5,125 nt of DNA from Thioalkalivibrio sp. (GTDB lineage: Bacteria; Pseudomonadota; Gammaproteobacteria; Ectothiorhodospirales; Ectothiorhodospiraceae). The stretch's first letter is position 1, and each line of letters starts with the position of its first letter. A program made the position numbers and the translations under genes. The stretch lies in NCBI GenBank assembly GCA_003563455.1, contig PWRV01000173.1, positions 1 to 5,125 of the forward strand, in the 5' to 3' direction. Below, one piece after another: positions 4,623 to 5,125 of this stretch. The notes beneath the pieces were generated by a model. It was not told the DNA's origin and ran no database searches. It saw nothing but the letters and a program-made list of their open reading frames with translations.

Positions 4623-5125
4623 GCCGGGGGCGATGCGCGTTTGCCGTCCGACGCCTGCAGGTGCCGCCATGCCCGGTGCCCCCAGACCCCGGTGTACGCC
4701 AGGCCGCTCGCGACCGTGGTAAACGTCACGATCGCGATCAGGAGCTGGATCCATACCGGGTCCAGTTCCAGAATCCCCACCTTCAGGATCGCGCCCAGCA
4801 CCAGCAGGATCTGGAAGAAAGTGTTGATCTTGCTGATCATCAGTGGTTCCACGCGGAGCGGGCCCACCCAGTGCCGATAGGCCAGAGACCCCAATGACAG
4901 CCAGATATCGCGCCCGGCCACCAGGAAAAGCAGCCAGATCGGGAGCAGCCCGCTCAGGGTGACCGCCAGATAGATACCCAGCATCAGGATCTTGTCCGCC
5001 GCCGGATCCAGCCAGGCGCCCAGGCGCGTGGTCCAGCCGTATCGGCGCACGAGATGTCCGTCCAGTGCATCACTGAAGCCGGCGATCGCGAGAAGCACCA
5101 GCGCAGCCCAGTAATCGCCCCGGTA
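4619..5125 (-). CDS. CDP-alcohol phosphatidyltransferase (PgsA-like), 5' end missing
   Basis: An integral-membrane enzyme of the CDP-alcohol phosphatidyltransferase family, which transfers a phosphatidyl group from CDP-diacylglycerol to an alcohol. The C-terminal 168 residues are visible; the N-terminus lies beyond the right edge, probably by only a few tens of residues given usual lengths of 180-200. The family motif D-xx-DG-xx-AR-x8-G-x3-D-x3-D is present as DALDGHLVRR through GAWLDPAAD (about 5071 to 4994), with all four Asp and both Gly but Val in place of the usual Ala before Arg. Hydrophobic segments follow, plus AGRDIW and the SKINTFFQ stretch typical of the family. The product may be phosphatidylglycerophosphate, but other alcohols cannot be ruled out, so I give no symbol. 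It overlaps hda by 4 bp (ATGA), so the two share a transcript. Confidence 0.9.
   Translation of the reverse strand, partial: YRGDYWAALVLLAIAGFSDALDGHLVRRYGWTTRLGAWLDPAADKILMLGIYLAVTLSGLLPIWLLFLVAGRDIWLSLGSLAYRHWVGPLRVEPLMISKINTFFQILLVLGAILKVGILELDPVWIQLLIAIVTFTTVASGLAYTGVWGHRAWRHLQASDGKRASPPA

Noticed and set aside
4623..4754. A 44-residue N-terminal extension of Hda
   Set aside because: It overlaps the phosphatidyltransferase coding region in another frame, has no similarity to Hda, and would bury the clamp-binding motif that belongs at the N-terminus.
3900..4880. + strand open frames antisense to hda and the phosphatidyltransferase
   Set aside because: No domain is recognisable, and both - strand genes carry intact family motifs across the same bases.

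Overview
The window is GC-rich (by eye around two thirds G+C, with strong G/C preference at third codon positions). It reads as ordinary, densely packed chromosomal DNA from a gammaproteobacterium. The presence of Hda, a YfgD-type ArsC protein, a DUF2069 membrane protein and a ProRS with an internal editing domain supports this, and a Chromatiales/Ectothiorhodospiraceae-like or Pseudomonas-like relative would fit. The lineage is inferred from gene content and composition, not from a database search.

Layout, left to right: (1) the C-terminal 102 residues of a MIF-family tautomerase (+), cut by the left edge; (2) a 62-bp gap with a very strong GC hairpin; (3) proS, complete (+); (4) a 185-bp non-coding gap between convergent proS and acyP, holding a long stem-loop, a three-unit 10-bp tandem repeat and a 10-bp inverted repeat; (5) acyP, acylphosphatase (-); (6) a 20-bp divergent gap; (7) a tight + strand operon, arsC/yfgD-like, wrbA and a four-helix DUF2069 membrane protein, with 0 bp and -4 bp spacing; (8) a convergent junction of 8 bp; (9) a - strand pair, a CDP-alcohol phosphatidyltransferase (cut by the right edge) followed by hda, overlapping by ATGA.

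How the genes relate: most are housekeeping genes. proS serves translation, hda controls DnaA and replication initiation, and the phosphatidyltransferase makes phospholipid. wrbA and the ArsC-like protein look like redox or stress functions of uncertain physiological role. From memory, several of these genes are also neighbours in Pseudomonas (proS, acylphosphatase, arsC, wrbA, hda) and in E. coli (hda next to yfgD), so the block looks like conserved synteny rather than an accessory island. I see no mobile element gene, RNA gene, CRISPR array, defence gene or prophage gene. The most interesting points are the translationally coupled lipid-synthase/hda pair, the compressed divergent acyP/arsC control region, and the structured, repeat-bearing gap after proS. 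I do not see an undescribed multi-gene system here.
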